Shown here one piece after another: positions 45,181 to 56,770 of a stretch of 64,000 nt of DNA. The notes under the pieces were generated by a model. The model worked only from the letters and a program-made list of their open reading frames with translations, ran no database searches and had not been told where the DNA came from. Numbering within the stretch: position 1 is the stretch's first letter; each line of letters starts with the position of its first letter. The translations under genes and the position numbers were made by a program. The stretch is from Prionace glauca. Lineage: Eukaryota > Chordata > Chondrichthyes > Carcharhiniformes > Carcharhinidae. Where the stretch lies: contig CM075760.1 in NCBI GenBank assembly GCA_037974335.1, positions 14,371,059 through 14,435,058 of the forward strand. The letters are read 5' to 3'.

Positions 45181-45990
45181 GCTGTGGAGTGAAGACGATG
45201 AACCATCGTGGAGAGACAAGACGCAGAAACAGACAGGAGAAAGACAGAGAAAGAGATGAAACACAGGAGATGTTCTGTGTTTTCTGTGTCATTACATTTC
45301 GGGATCAGAGGGATTATTTCCTAATTCTGAACATTGACATCATCATGATATTTTTCCTCACATAACTGATGAATAAATAATGTTGAAAAACAACCATTAC
45401 TGGAATCCGTTGATTGATTTGCATGGTTGTCTCTATTTCTGTGTTGTGTTGGTGGGGAAATATTTGTTGTGTTTTTGTCAGTCAACAATCTCATTTGGAA
45501 TTACTATTTTTGTATTTATTTACATAAATACCTCACTGTTTACAATGAAATGTTCATGACAGAAAAACCAGATAAACCGTCACTTATTGATCAGTTTCAA
45601 CTCAAAATAGCGATTTATTTTAAGAATTTTAACAGTTGGTTCAATATGAATAAAACTTTTTGAACATTCATAACTCTGGCTGTACTTAACTACAATAAAA
45701 TAAGACATTTCATTTCAGAATTAGTTCTGAAAGTTCTGATGTCACAATTAATAAAGCATCTGTGAACAGGCTGATATTCCACTGAATGTTAATCTGATTG
45801 AGGATTTAATCTGTTTAAACTCGACTAGTTAAATAAAAAAACAGATCTGATGTCTGAAATATTCTTTCACAAATAGTGATCACACTCACACGAGGGAAGA
45901 ATAAAAAATGTGGTTATCAGTAAGAGATACAATTATTTTTGCTCCCTCACAGGCGACAGGGAAGCGGGTTCGATTCTAACAGTGGGTGAC
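45181..45990. other. AT-rich spacer with one octamer
   Basis: No gene was recognised. A perfect ATTTGCAT octamer occurs at 45417-45424, about 6 kb upstream of the cluster. It is an isolated motif and weak evidence of function. Confidence 0.4.
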
Positions 45991-45994
45991 TGTG

Positions 45995-46420
45995 TGTGGT
46001 TTACACATTCTATCCATATCCATGTGAGTTCCCTCCGAGTGCTCCAGTTTCCTTCCACAGTCCCAGGATGTGCAGGTTAGGTGGATTGGCTGTGATAAAT
46101 TGCCCCTTCGCGCCCAATGATGTGCAAATTAGAATCATAGAATCCCTACAGTGCAGAAGTAGAGCATTTGGTTCATCAAGTCTGCTATCCGGCAGAGCAT
46201 CCTTCCCAGGCCCAATGTAAATTGTCTATGCTAAATTTCCTGTTAGTGTCCAATAATGTGTAGGTTCGGGGGATTAGCCTGTGAATATGTGTGGTTGCCG
46301 GGATCGGATGAAAGCTTGCCTAGGTAGGATGCTGTGCTGGAGAGCCCGCTGCACAGTTATTGGACCGAATGACCATGTTGAACTGTAGGGATTCTATGAT
46401 TTTATGCTTCTATGATCAGG
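45995..46420 (+). mobile_element. SINE copies, partly nested
   Basis: CATGTGAGTTCCCTCCGAGT and TTCCACAGTCCCAGGATGTG are the SINE body. An inverted end (ATCATAGAATCCCTACAGTG near 46134) and then another plus-oriented end (GTAGGGATTCTATGATTTTA near 46386) follow, suggesting at least two insertions. Confidence 0.65.
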
Positions 46421-47090
46421 CAGAGCAGTGATTATATTCACATTAATCTCAGCGATTCCAAAGTATTACAAATTATGGGGAAATTTGAATGTATAGAACA
46501 TTTTACCCGACCTCATGTCGCCCCAAAGTTATTAAAAATCACTGATGTACCTTTGCTGAATTTAGTCACTGTTCTCATGTTGTAACTAACCAGGTAAGTT
46601 GCGTACCACAAACTCCCACAAACCTGGATGTAATAAATGGCCAACAAATTTGCGACTTTATTTGAGAAATGAGGATTTGGGTCGGATATTGGACAGAACA
46701 GACTTGCTGTTCATAATTATATCAAGAGATTTTACATCCTGGCATTGATGTTAAATACGAATCTTGTTCTCTCTCTCTGATGATACCCATTGAGATGCTG
46801 AGTAGCACTGTTGCTGTTTTAGTTTTAGATTTCCGGAATCTGCAGCAATTTGCACTGATTTTATTGAATTTCTGGATGCGAGCGTCACTGACAAAGTTAA
46901 CATTAATTGGTGATTGTGAACCATCTTGCTGAAACCTGCCCTCTGGATGGGTGACTTTCCACTGCCGCTTTAATACAACTGGGTGGCTTTCTCGGATATT
47001 TCAGTGGTGGTGAAGGGTTATTTTCATCACATGGAACTGGAGTCTGTGTAGGACAGACAGGGGAAAGATAGGAATACTCGGTTTATAGTT
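46421..47090. other. Spacer with a short dispersed repeat
   Basis: 46740-46870 is the CGAAACGTT-family repeat end (GGAATCTGCAGCAATTTGC). No D, J or constant-exon remnant was recognised between it and the VH pseudogene. Confidence 0.5.
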
Positions 47091-47095
47091 ATTTG

Positions 47096-47505
47096 CCAAG
47101 AGAAGATGTTGTTTGAAGTATAAAAACAATTCTGTGGATTCTGGAATTCAAACCCAAAGAGAAAATGCTGTAAAATCTCAGCAGGCCTGGCAATATTTGT
47201 AAGGAGAGGGAACAGCTGACGTTTCGAGTCCAGATGTCATGAGACTGTCCAGCAATTTCTCTTCACGTTGTTTTAAGTGTCTTTGGGTGGAATAAAATGA
47301 TTCTGAATTTCTGGGGCGGAGGAATTGTGGGTTGATCCAAGACTATCATACTGAAGGAGAGACTATAAACCCTATCAGGGACGGGCCGGACCCAGACCAT
47401 CCAGTTGCTGCCCATATTGAACATTTTGTCTTTACAGCTCAGTCTCAGGGAGCCTCAGGGATGCCCGGTTTCTGCCTCTGGCTGAGTCAACACAACCTCC
47501 GATCC
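47096..47505 (-). pseudogene. Truncated VH pseudogene, interrupted by repeat
   Basis: Relic of a shark VH exon paralogous to 38797-39048. The FR1 part at 47436-47505 reads [13 protein letters not shown], a stop codon, then GSLRLSCK. The CDR1/FR2 part at about 47385-47435 aligns with its GATCCAACTCATGACG-type region. A FR3 piece, AGAGAAGATGTTGTTTGAAG at 47100-47119, is identical to the functional gene. A repeat of about 150 bp (47121-47270) splits FR3. The FR3 end, CAR motif, RSS and leader exon are missing, and the acceptor is degraded. It cannot encode a V domain. Confidence 0.85.
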
Positions 47506-47509
47506 GACA

Positions 47510-47822
47510 CTTTAAAAAAAACTATGAAAAGAAAACACAACTCACCCCGGGCACACTCTCTCACCTTTTTCCATCAGGGACTAGGTAAAAACAAATTCTG
47601 AGGAGACTACAAACCGACTCAGAAACTATTTCTTTACAGCTGCAATCAGAGTTTTGAATGGATCTACCTCGCATTAAATTGATATTTTTCTAGACCCGAG
47701 CTATGACTACAACATAATATTCTTCACTCTCTCCCTTCCTTCTCTATGCACGGTATGCTCCGTCTGTATAGTGCACAAGACTGTGTACGAATGTGTGTGA
47801 TAATAATAAATCAAATAAAATA
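47510..47822 (+). mobile_element. Retroelement insertion in the pseudogene leader intron
   Basis: About 300 bp present here but absent from the functional gene's leader intron. It ends TGATAATAATAAATCAAATA, a typical short-repeat non-LTR 3' end. Intron homology resumes at about 47822 (ATATCAAAAAACACCGGTGA). Confidence 0.6.
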
Positions 47823-48264
47823 TATCAAAAAACACCGGTGATTATTCCCAATGAATTGATTGCTGACACTGGAATATTCAACAGACAGCCTAACACTGAG
47901 GCAGAAAGAGTGAGATCCATTGGAACGTCTCTGCCACTCCAAAAGGTGAAATTATATTTGAGCCTCTGTTATAGAGAAAAAAACACTTTGATTGTAAATC
48001 AAGTCCCTTAATTCTGTACCCCCCTTCACAAGAGAATAGACATAAAGAAGATGACATTACCTTATCGGGGTAAAAACGTCAGTCTGATTTGCACATTGCA
48101 GCAAAAATATAATCCATTTGAAGAATTATTATCGATTTATGTAACTAATTGCTGGGATGATTTTATTTCAGGTGTGGGTAGCCGTCACTGTAATTTGGGA
48201 CTGGATACAAGAAGGAGGGAAGAAATGGCCTCATGTTATCGCTCGGCAATTAATGCACAAACTT

Positions 48265-48530
48265 AACTAATGTTCTCAGGACCCGACTTCGAATCCCACC
48301 ACCACAGATGGTGGGATTTAAATTCAGTAAAAAAAAAGCATCTGGAAATAAGAATCCACTTATGGCCATGATATCATTGTCGATTGTGTAAAACCCTACC
48401 TGCTTCACTAATGTATTTTAGAGAAGGGAATCTGCTGTCCTTACCTGGTCTGGCCTATGTGTGATCCAAGAGCCACAGCAATGTGATTGTCTCTCACTGC
48501 CCTCGGACAAGAAGTAGGCAATAAATTCTG
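48265..48530 (+). mobile_element. tRNA-derived SINE (same family as 25.1 kb)
   Basis: Head ACTTCGAATCCCACCACCAC, body ATTGTCGATTGTGTAAAACC and TCCTTACCTGGTCTGGCCTA, then the 3' end GGCAATAAATTCTG. It is inserted in the duplicated 5' flank. Confidence 0.85.
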
Positions 48531-48552
48531 ATCAGTCAAAGGTGCCCATGTC

Positions 48553-48860
48553 CATAGAATCATTACAGAGCAGAAGAAGCCCTTTTGGCCTATCAGGCCC
48601 AAACCCGCAACATTCCCACCTCAGTCTATCCCCATCACCCCACGTATATTCCCTGCTAATTCTCTTGACACGATTGGACAATTCATCATCGTGGATCAAC
48701 CTAAGCGGCATTTCCTTGAACAATGTGAGTAAATGAGCAGGCAATTGGAGAATATGCAGACTCCACACAGACAGACCCAAACCGGGAGTTGAACCCGGGT
48801 CCCTGGCGCTTTGTGGCAGAAACCCTAACATATATGCCACCGTTCCATCCACAAATTAAT
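48553..48860 (-). mobile_element. tRNA-derived SINE, minus orientation
   Basis: Plus-strand order ATAGAATCATTACAGAGCAG, TTGGCCTATCAGGCCC, CTCCACACAGACAGACCCAA and GAGTTGAACCCGGGTCCCTG is the reverse of the family at 31.4 kb. Its B box is inverted near 48789-48800. Confidence 0.8.
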
Positions 48861-48959
48861 TCAAAAAGGACAATCCTCATGTGATGCAATATTACACGTT
48901 AGATTTCCCCAACGGCTCCTTTATCCTGTGAAAATTAACATTGAAAGAAAACTGGTTGA

Positions 48960-50370
48960 CTTATAATTAATTGAGCTGACAGGGAAACATGACATCGACA
49001 TCAACCTTTGACAGAGGATTTATAGAATCCGAATGGACACGGTGATCAGGAAAGTTCTTTGTCAACATCCAAATCATTGCTGCTCATTTTATTGGCCACC
49101 GGCTGTAGAACATTCACTGGTAGTGGGAACTCAGGATATTAGGACTTTGTGGCATATTGCACAATATCACAAAAATAAATGTTTTGTCTTCCACTAAACC
49201 AGGCCGTTTCTTCACTCATTGGCAGCTATGAGAGCGACTGTTAAATAATCGAAATCAGATTGTGCTGGACAACAGAACATGATGATCAGGGATAAGAGAG
49301 GTTGTCTTTTTAAAGAGGTGCAGAACATTGAGAATACTCCAGGTATCCGCGCTTTTCAAGACAATTGTATGATATTATTTTACTTTTAATTATTTTCATT
49401 TTGGGGCCATTGCACTGATCTCATTGGACTTTGGGGGTGGGGAGGTCAAAATCTCTTTCTTCCACGTCATGAAGTTACTCACAAAGTAACTTTAATTGTT
49501 GGAAGGACATTTATTTGGAAGATAGACAAATGAAATAGCATCTGGTCAATTTCCTCGTTCCCCATACTGTTTAATCACAGTGCAGCCCTTTAAAATATTT
49601 GCTTGGAAGGAATACCATTTAAAAACCTGTCTTTATTATGGGAATCAAGCATTTATTGTATAACTGGATAAGTCCCATTTTATCCTTACATATTCGCGCT
49701 AATCTGTCCCACGCAGTATTTGGCAGCAGTCCAACCTGCTGCCAACTACCCCAAGATATTTACAGGAAGCATCTGACGGTGTTTGTTCAGTAAGTCAAAG
49801 ATCTGTTTCCTCAGTACTGAACATTGGCTGCAAGCCAACTTCAAACTCTTAGCATTGTCAATAGAGCCTATTTATAAACAAATCTGCCCAGCAACAACTC
49901 GAGGCAACTTAATTATTATTATTTAAAGCTGTAAACCTACATAAATGCTTCCCATTTCATTGGGAAAAAAAGCTACCCAGATTCTCTGGCACCTTGTTAG
50001 TAACAATGATGATCTCTCCAACCCAACAATACACTGTGATGGATGGATAGAAATAAATACAGGCAGATTGTGAGAGTTGATTCAGAGAGGTGATATGTCT
50101 TATACTGCATAAATATGTAGGCTGGTGTTTTATTTCACTTTATTCTTCCACGGGACGTGGGGGTCCCTGGAAAGAACAACATTTTTTTCCGGTATTTAAT
50201 TCCTTTTCAGCTGAGTGGTGTGGTATTGCCCAGTTATATATATGGCGGTCCATCTTGAGATACACCTTGCTGAGGCCAAGTAGGGATGGCAGATGTCCTT
50301 CATAGGGGAATCAGAGGGTTATCTCGTCGCTATCAGTATGAATCAAGATTTATTGATTGAATTCAAATTC
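48960..50370. repeat. Duplicate of the Ig cluster 5' flank
   Basis: Diverged copy of 39.90-41.33 kb in the same orientation. Examples are CATATTGCACAATATCACAA (49152) against CACATTGCACAATATCACAA (40111), and the 49680-49830 block against 40640-40790. With the VH pseudogene it marks an old segmental duplication of at least 3 kb. Confidence 0.8.
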
Positions 50371-50404
50371 CACCAGCTGCCATGGTCGGATTTAATCTCA
50401 ATTT

Positions 50405-50965
50405 AATTCCAGAGATTCACCACCCTTTGAGTGAAGAAGTTCTTCCTCAACTCCATTCTAAACTGCCGCCCCCCTCCTTATCTTGAGGCTGTGCCCTCTA
50501 GTCCTGCTGTCCTTTTTGAGCGGGAAGAATCTCTCTACTTCTCCCCTATCCATCCCCTTCATTATCTCATACGTCTCTGTAAGATCCCCCCTCATCCTTC
50601 TAAACTCCAATGAGTACAAACCCAGTCTATTCAGCCTCTCTTCATAGTCCAACCCCCTCATCTCTGGTATCAGCCTAGTGAACCTCTTCTGCACTCCCTC
50701 CAAGGCCAAAATATCCTTGCACAAGTGCGGCGACCAAAACTGCACACAGTACTCCAGCTGTGGCCTCACCAATGCCCTATACAGCTGCAGCAAGTACTCC
50801 CTACTTTTATATTCAATCCCCCTCGCTATGAAGGCCAACATCACATTTGCCTTCCTGACCACCTGCTGCACCTGCAGACTGGGTTTTTGCGACTCATGCA
50901 CAAGAACCCCCTGGTCCCTCTGCTCCGTAGCATGCTGCAGCTTTTCGCCCTTTAAATAGTAATGC
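50405..50965 (-). mobile_element. CR1-like LINE ORF2 C-terminal fragment
   Basis: The minus strand encodes QVVRKANVMLAFIARGIEYK, LYRALVRPQLEYCVQFWSPH and FRRMRGDLTETYEIMKGMDR. This is the region after the RT domain of CR1-like LINEs, in one open frame of 147 codons (50458-50901). It is 5'-truncated and lacks RT and endonuclease. Confidence 0.88.
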
Positions 50966-51149
50966 CTCCTACTATTATTTATTTTTGAGGATTTATTTAT
51001 TTTTTATTTATTTACTTTTGTGAATTTTTCCTATTTATTTTTGTGAGTGGACAATTATTGGTAATATTGGCGTCAGGCGATGACCACCTCCAAAAAGGGG
51101 GAATCTGACCGTTGCCCGTTGTCACTCAATGATATTGCAACACTGAATC

Positions 51150-51780
51150 AACAACTAACAACATCTTCGAGGTTACCATTGTCTAATCGCTATGTTAGCT
51201 GGGTATATACATGCTCCAGCTGGAATATCAGCTCAGCCTGCTGTGAGTAACCCACCCCCTAACTCCCCAAACCTGTGCACCACCTGCACGACACATATTA
51301 GGGGACAAAAATCCACTTACTTGAATAGGTACAGTTCAAACAACATTCAAAAATCTTCATCCCATTCAGGCCAAAGCAGCCGGCTTGACAGGAATAACAT
51401 TTGCAAATGCTCACTCCCTGCACCACACAGAGCATCATTATGTACCATCTACAAGTTTCACTTCCGAACCTCACCAAGGCTCCTTAAAAAGCCACACGGT
51501 GGGTTGCTATTTGCAAGAACAGGGTAACAGTTACCAGGAAATATCACCTATAAGTTCCCCTCCAAGTTAGTCATATACCTGATGTGGAAATATATCATCC
51601 TTCCATCACTGGCGCGGGACCGAGATCCTAGAACTCCCTGTGTAACAGACCGTATGGGTATCTACACCACAGGGTCTGCAGCAATTCAAGAAGGTAGCTT
51701 ACCACCAGTTTACTAAAGGCAATGAGGAATAGGCAACAAATACTGACTTGGCCAGCAACGCCTATATCCCTTAAATTAAA
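51150..51780 (+). mobile_element. Non-LTR retrotransposon 3' fragment
   Basis: Diverged LINE piece containing CAGGCCAAAGCAGCCGGCTT, TTCACTTCCGAACCTCACCA, AGAACTCCCTGTGTAACAGA and GGCAATGAGGAATAGGCAAC. It is the same family as 32.9 and 42.9 kb, here extending further 5'. Confidence 0.75.
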
Positions 51781-52345
51781 ACATCAACATAGCAATATTT
51801 ATGAATGGATGATAACTAATGAACACAATTGGGCATCTTTGTAAATGGATGGCAACTGATGGAAATAAATATCAACTTTCTGAACATTTATGACCCCTTT
51901 CTCTGCCAGAAGATAGGTTCCATTCCACAGGAGATTCATGATTCAGAAACATCACACTATCCGAAGACAAGGCCGACAGAAGAGATGGCAACATCTGTCG
52001 GTGTATCTCAATCATAACATTACGGGACAGGCCTTTGATAGGATGACAATTGTTTTATTCATCTGCTTGAAGACCGGGATTAACCTGAAGCGCAGTTTAT
52101 GTTGGGAGATATACATATTATACCCATACATGGATGAATCTCAGTAAGACATTCGATACTAACATCAGGTCAGAGACGACACATTTCGGGGAACTAAGCT
52201 CTCCATCAGAAAATTCTCAGTCTCATTTATGACACAGAAAAGGACAATTTACAACACAACTGATAGCTTATGAATCAACCTCTCAAAAATTGTCCTCCTC
52301 AGTCATCAACAAATGTGAAATGTGAAGAAAAGACACCAAACTAAA
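51781..52345. other. Spacer, no recognised feature
   Basis: AT-rich sequence with no gene or clear element recognised. Confidence 0.5.
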
Positions 52346-52347
52346 AT

Positions 52348-52990
52348 GAATAGAGTAAAGAACAAAGAACAACACAGCACAGGAAACAGGCCCCTCGGCC
52401 CAACGAGCCCACACTGCCATCTTAACAATGTGTTTTTCCTCCTCCACCCTTGACCCGTGTCTATGCTTATGGTACCCCCATTGGAAACCAGATTAAGGGG
52501 AGAATAATTTAGGGACAATTTGTTACACCAATCAGCCGAAGAGCACATCTTTGGGGTGTGGGAGGAAACCGGAAAACCCAGAGGAAACTCACGCAACCAC
52601 AGGGAGAAGGCGCAAATTCCCACAGACACTGGCCTAAATCCATGTATCTGCACAGCCAACAGTGATAGTCACTGAGCTGTTGTGGTACCCATCTGCTGGT
52701 CCAGTTTTAAGCATACACAAACGACGCAAAGTACTAGGCCACTCTCAAAACATCCAAGAGCAGCCCATGCACAACCCACCGTGTGCATGCCCCTCGTTTG
52801 ACAACAAGGTGGACCGACACACCTGTGGAGTGAAAGAGAAAAATATCAACACGTGTAGCATTAGATTTCCAGGAACGTCCCGAGGCTCTGATCCTTATTA
52901 AAACCATCTCCTATAACCCTCCATCCCTAATTTGCTCATGTGTCTATCTAAGTAAACCTTAAACAAGTCCAGCGTGCCTGCCTCCACCAT
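52348..52990 (-). mobile_element. Composite SINE-like element, copy 1
   Basis: About 640 bp that is repeated at 53364-54000: AACAGGCCCCTCGGCCCAAC, TGTGGGAGGAAACCGGAAAA, ATAGTCACTGAGCTGTTGTG and GTGTCTATCTAAGTAAACCT all recur about 1015 bp later. It contains the inverted SINE body. Confidence 0.8.
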
Positions 52991-53363
52991 CCTACTTGGC
53001 AGTGCATTCCATACCCCCACGACCCTCTGTGTGAAAAACCTCCCTCTAGCATCCAAATCCCTCACCTTAAGTCATTGTCCCCTCGTGATATTTGTCTCCA
53101 ATCTAGGAAAAAGCCTGCCACTGTTTACTCTATCTATACCCTTCTTGGTTTTATACACCTCTATTAGATACACCCTCAATCTCCGTCTTTCTAAGGAGAA
53201 CAGCCCCAGTTTACCAAATCTTTCCTCATAACCCAGTCCTTCCATACCAGGCAGCATCCTGGTAAACCTCCTCTGCGCTCTCTCCAGGGTTTCCACGTCC
53301 TTCCTATAGTCAGGTGACCAGAACTGGACGCAGTACTCCAAATGCGGTCTAACCAACGTTCTG
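52991..53363 (-). mobile_element. CR1-like LINE, C-terminal end
   Basis: The minus strand reads [40 protein letters not shown] and IEVYKTKKGIDRVNSGRLFP. It is continuous in order with the upstream part at 54001-55518 once the nested element is set aside. The six bases GTTCTG at 53358-53363 are repeated at 54001-54006. Confidence 0.85.
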
Positions 53364-54000
53364 GAACAAAGAAGAACAAGGAACAACCCAGCACGGGAAA
53401 CAGGCCCTTCTGCCCAACGAGCCTGCGCCGCCATTTCAACAAAGCATTTTCCTACACCTACCCTGCCCCGTGTGTATGCGAATGGTACCCCTAATGTAGC
53501 CAGATTCAGGGGAGAATAGTGTAGGGTCAATTTGGTAAAACCAATCAGCCTAAGAGCGTATCTTTGGGGTGTGGGAGGAAACCGGAGCACCCGGAGGAAA
53601 CCCATGCATCCACAGGGAGAATGCACAAACTCCCACAGACACAGGCCCAAATCCATGTATCTGCACAGCAAACAGTGATAGTCACTGAGCTGTTGTGGTG
53701 CCCGTCTGCTGGTCCAGGTTTAAGCACACACAACAACACAAAGTACTAGGCCACTCTCGAAACCTCCAAGAGCAGCCCACCACGACCCACAGTGTGCATG
53801 CCCCTCGTTTGACAACAAGGTGGACCAACACCTGCGGATTAAAAGAGACAAAACATTAACATGTAATACTACATTTCCAGTGTCGTCCCGAGGCTCTAAC
53901 CGTTTTTAATACCATCTACTATAACCGTCCATCCCTGTTTCGCTCATGTGTCTATCTAAGTAAACCTTAAACAACTCCAACGTGCCTGCCTCCACCACCA
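53364..54000 (-). mobile_element. Composite SINE-like element, copy 2, nested in the LINE
   Basis: Second copy of the 640-bp unit, inserted into the CR1-like LINE and flanked by GTTCTG on both sides, which looks like a target-site duplication. The empty-site arrangement is visible in the related LINE fragment at about 17358-17378, where the two flanks are contiguous. Confidence 0.8.
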
Positions 54001-55518
54001 GTTCTGTACAACTGTAGCATTGGACGCCAACTCTTATATTCTATACCCCTACCTATAAAGGCTAGCATACCATAAGCTTTCTTCGCCTGAGTTGCCACCT
54101 TCAAAGACTTGTGAACTTGCACTCCCAGGTCCCTCTGCATTTCTATGCACTTAATAGGTCTACCCTTTATCATGTAACTCCCCTCTACATTATTCCTTCC
54201 AAAATGCATCACCTCGCATTTATCAGGATTAAATTCCATCTATTTATCTGCCCAATATACCAGCCTATCTATATCCTGCTGTATTGCCAGACACTGCTCC
54301 TCACTGCCCGCCAATCCTGCCATCTTTGTGTCATCTGCAAATTTGCTGATCACACCATGTACGCCCTCTTCCAAGTCATTTATATATATTACGAATAGAA
54401 GAGGTCCCAGTACTGAGCCCTGTGGCACACCACTGGTGACAGACCTCCAGCTAGAAAAGGACCCATCCACTACTACTCTCTGTCTCCTGTTAACTAGCCA
54501 GTTTTCAATCCATCTAGATACTTTTCCCTGTATCCCATGAGCCTTAACCTTTTCAACCAACCCACCATGAGGGACTTTGTCAAACGCCTTACTGAAATCC
54601 ATATAGACGACATCAACGGCTTGTCCTTCGTCAACCGTTTTTGTCACCTCCTCAAAACATTCTACCAGACTCGTAAGGCAAGACCTCCCCTTAACAAAGC
54701 CATGCTGCGTATCCCTAATCAGATCGCAACCCTCCACATGCTGATACATCCTATCCCTAAGAATTTATTCCAACAACTTTCCTACCACTGCCTATAATTA
54801 CCAGGGTTATCCCGACTCCCCTTTTTAAACAACGGTACCACATTATCTACCCTCCAGTCCTCTGGGACCTCACCTGTGTCCAAAGAAGAGACAAAGATTT
54901 GCGTCAGAGGCCTAGCAATTTCATCTCTCATCTCCCTAAGCAGCCTGGGATAATTGCCATCAGGCCCCGGAGTTTTATCAGTTTTTATGCTGCCTAAAAA
55001 CCCTAGCACTTCTTCTCTCGTAATGGATATTTCCTTCAACTGGTCTACAGCTCCCTCCAAGACAGTACAAGACACCAAGCCCCTCTCTTTCGTGAATACC
55101 GACGCAAAGTATTCATTCAGGATCTCCCCCATTCCTTCAGACTCTAAGCACAGTTCCCCTCCTTTGTCCCTCAGAGGACCAATTTTCCCTCTAACCACAC
55201 TTTGGTCCTAATGTAAAATGCCTTTGGATTTTAATTAATCCTATCCGCCAAAGCCATTTTATGCCCCCTTTTCGCCCTTCTAACTCCCCTTTTGAGCTCC
55301 CTCCTGCTCTCTCTATATTCCTCCAGTGTTCTCTCCGTTCCTAGTTGCTTAGACCTAACATATGCCTCCCTCTCCTTCCTGACCAAGTCCTCAAAATCCC
55401 CTGTAATCCACAGCTCTCTAATCCTACCTTTCCCATCCTTCCTCTTTACCGGCACATGTCTTTCCTGCAACCTTTTCAGTTTTCCCTTGAAAGTCTCCCA
55501 CTTGCCGACCGTGGACAT
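54001..55518 (-). mobile_element. CR1-like LINE, reverse transcriptase region
   Basis: Three minus-strand open blocks in N to C order. 55518-55231 (GRIRELWITGDFEDLVRKER) is the linker before RT. 55198-54782 contains NEYFASVFTKERG, DKTPGPDG, and VPLFKKGSRDNPGNYR. 54749-54240 contains GFVKGRSCLTSL, VYMDFSKAFDKVPH, SGVPQGSVLGPLLFVIYIND and the catalytic FADDTKMAG motif. 54239-53967 continues FNPDKCEVMHFGRNN. A frame change separates the RT blocks and the endonuclease is absent, so it is a dead copy, but divergence is low. Clade assignment (CR1-like) is by motif. Confidence 0.9.
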
Positions 55519-55915
55519 GTGTTTACTGTGATTCTAACTTTTCTATTGGAAATGGAAGGATGCCGGTTTTAATTGTGTTGTTGATTTGTAAACTATATGA
55601 CATTTATCAGAAAACACCCAAAGACGCACACACATATATTCTGTCGTTCTCATTCTTTCCCACAATTTGTTTACCTTTCACACACACACACACATTTTCT
55701 TTCAACTTAAAACTACATCTTGGCTTCCTGGGAGTCTTCAGAGACACAACTAAATTTCAAATGGAATGAGGAACATTTTCCCCAACGCCATGTTTGCCGA
55801 GCTGGACATTAAAGTTCCCATTGTCTCCAACAGCTCCCTGGGCAACATCCATCCTTTTAACCAAAATCAACAAAAATACATTCCCATGGATTGAGCCATT
55901 TTCATCTGATGCTGC
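55519..55915. other. Spacer, no recognised feature
   Basis: Includes a short (CA)n near 55680-55695. No gene was recognised. Confidence 0.5.
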
Positions 55916-55919
55916 CCTG

Positions 55920-56770
55920 GCAACATCGGAACATAGCCACAGGAGTAGGCCACTCAGCTCCTCGAACTGGCCCCACCATTTAATAAGATCATGGCTGATC
56001 TGTGGCTGAATCCATTTTGGCTTCGCTAAGTCCATACCTCTTGATATACCTGTTCAATTAAAGAAGACCTCAGACTTAAATGTAACAATTGTACCAGCTC
56101 CCACCGGCAATTGCCGAAGAGAGTTCCAATCAATCACCTCTCTCGACATGTACTAATGTTTTCTATCAACTCTCCTGAAAGGCCTTTCTCTATTTTTTTC
56201 AACGATGGCCTTTTAACCTCGAACCTTCAACTAATGGAAACAATCCTTCCCTGTAGGTATTTCATAGGTTTCTATCAGAACAGCCCTCAACCTTCTGAAT
56301 TTGAGAGAAAAATGTCTAAATTCGTCTGATCTCTCCTCGCAACTTGCGTTGAACTCCGTCCAGAGTCAACATTTTTCCAAAGATATGTTGCCCATACTTG
56401 CTCACAGTGCTCTAATTGGGGTGGAACAAGGATTGTGCACAATTGGAGCACAACATCTGCCTCCGTATCCCCCAGTCCTTTGTATATGAAGGGAGGCATT
56501 CCATTGGTCTTAATGATTATTTTCTGCAGCAGATCGTGACATTTTAAGAAACTATGTGCCGAACCCCAAATCCTGTTTGGCATCCACTAAATTTAGCGTT
56601 GTCCCATCTAAAAATTATATCTTGATATATCATTTGGATATTTGAGATTTTGTCCCATTATCTAAGCCCTTAATGAATATTGCAAATAATTGAGGCCCCA
56701 GACAGATTCCTGCCGTACACCACTTAATCTGCATAATTCAGCAACGGACATGTACAATTCATTGCACCAT
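55920..56770 (-). mobile_element. Old LINE 3' fragment
   Basis: Begins GGAGTAGGCCACTCAGCTCC and ATAAGATCATGGCTGATCTG, the tail shared with 18.37 kb. It continues with diverged text equivalent to the CR1-like C-terminal region (AACAGCCCTCAACCTTCTGA, TCTGATCTCTCCTCGCAACT). It is highly decayed. Confidence 0.6.

Noticed and set aside
45417-45424. ATTTGCAT octamer as an upstream enhancer
   Set aside because: A single 8-mer 6 kb from the promoter with no accompanying motif cluster. It is expected by chance in 64 kb on two strands.
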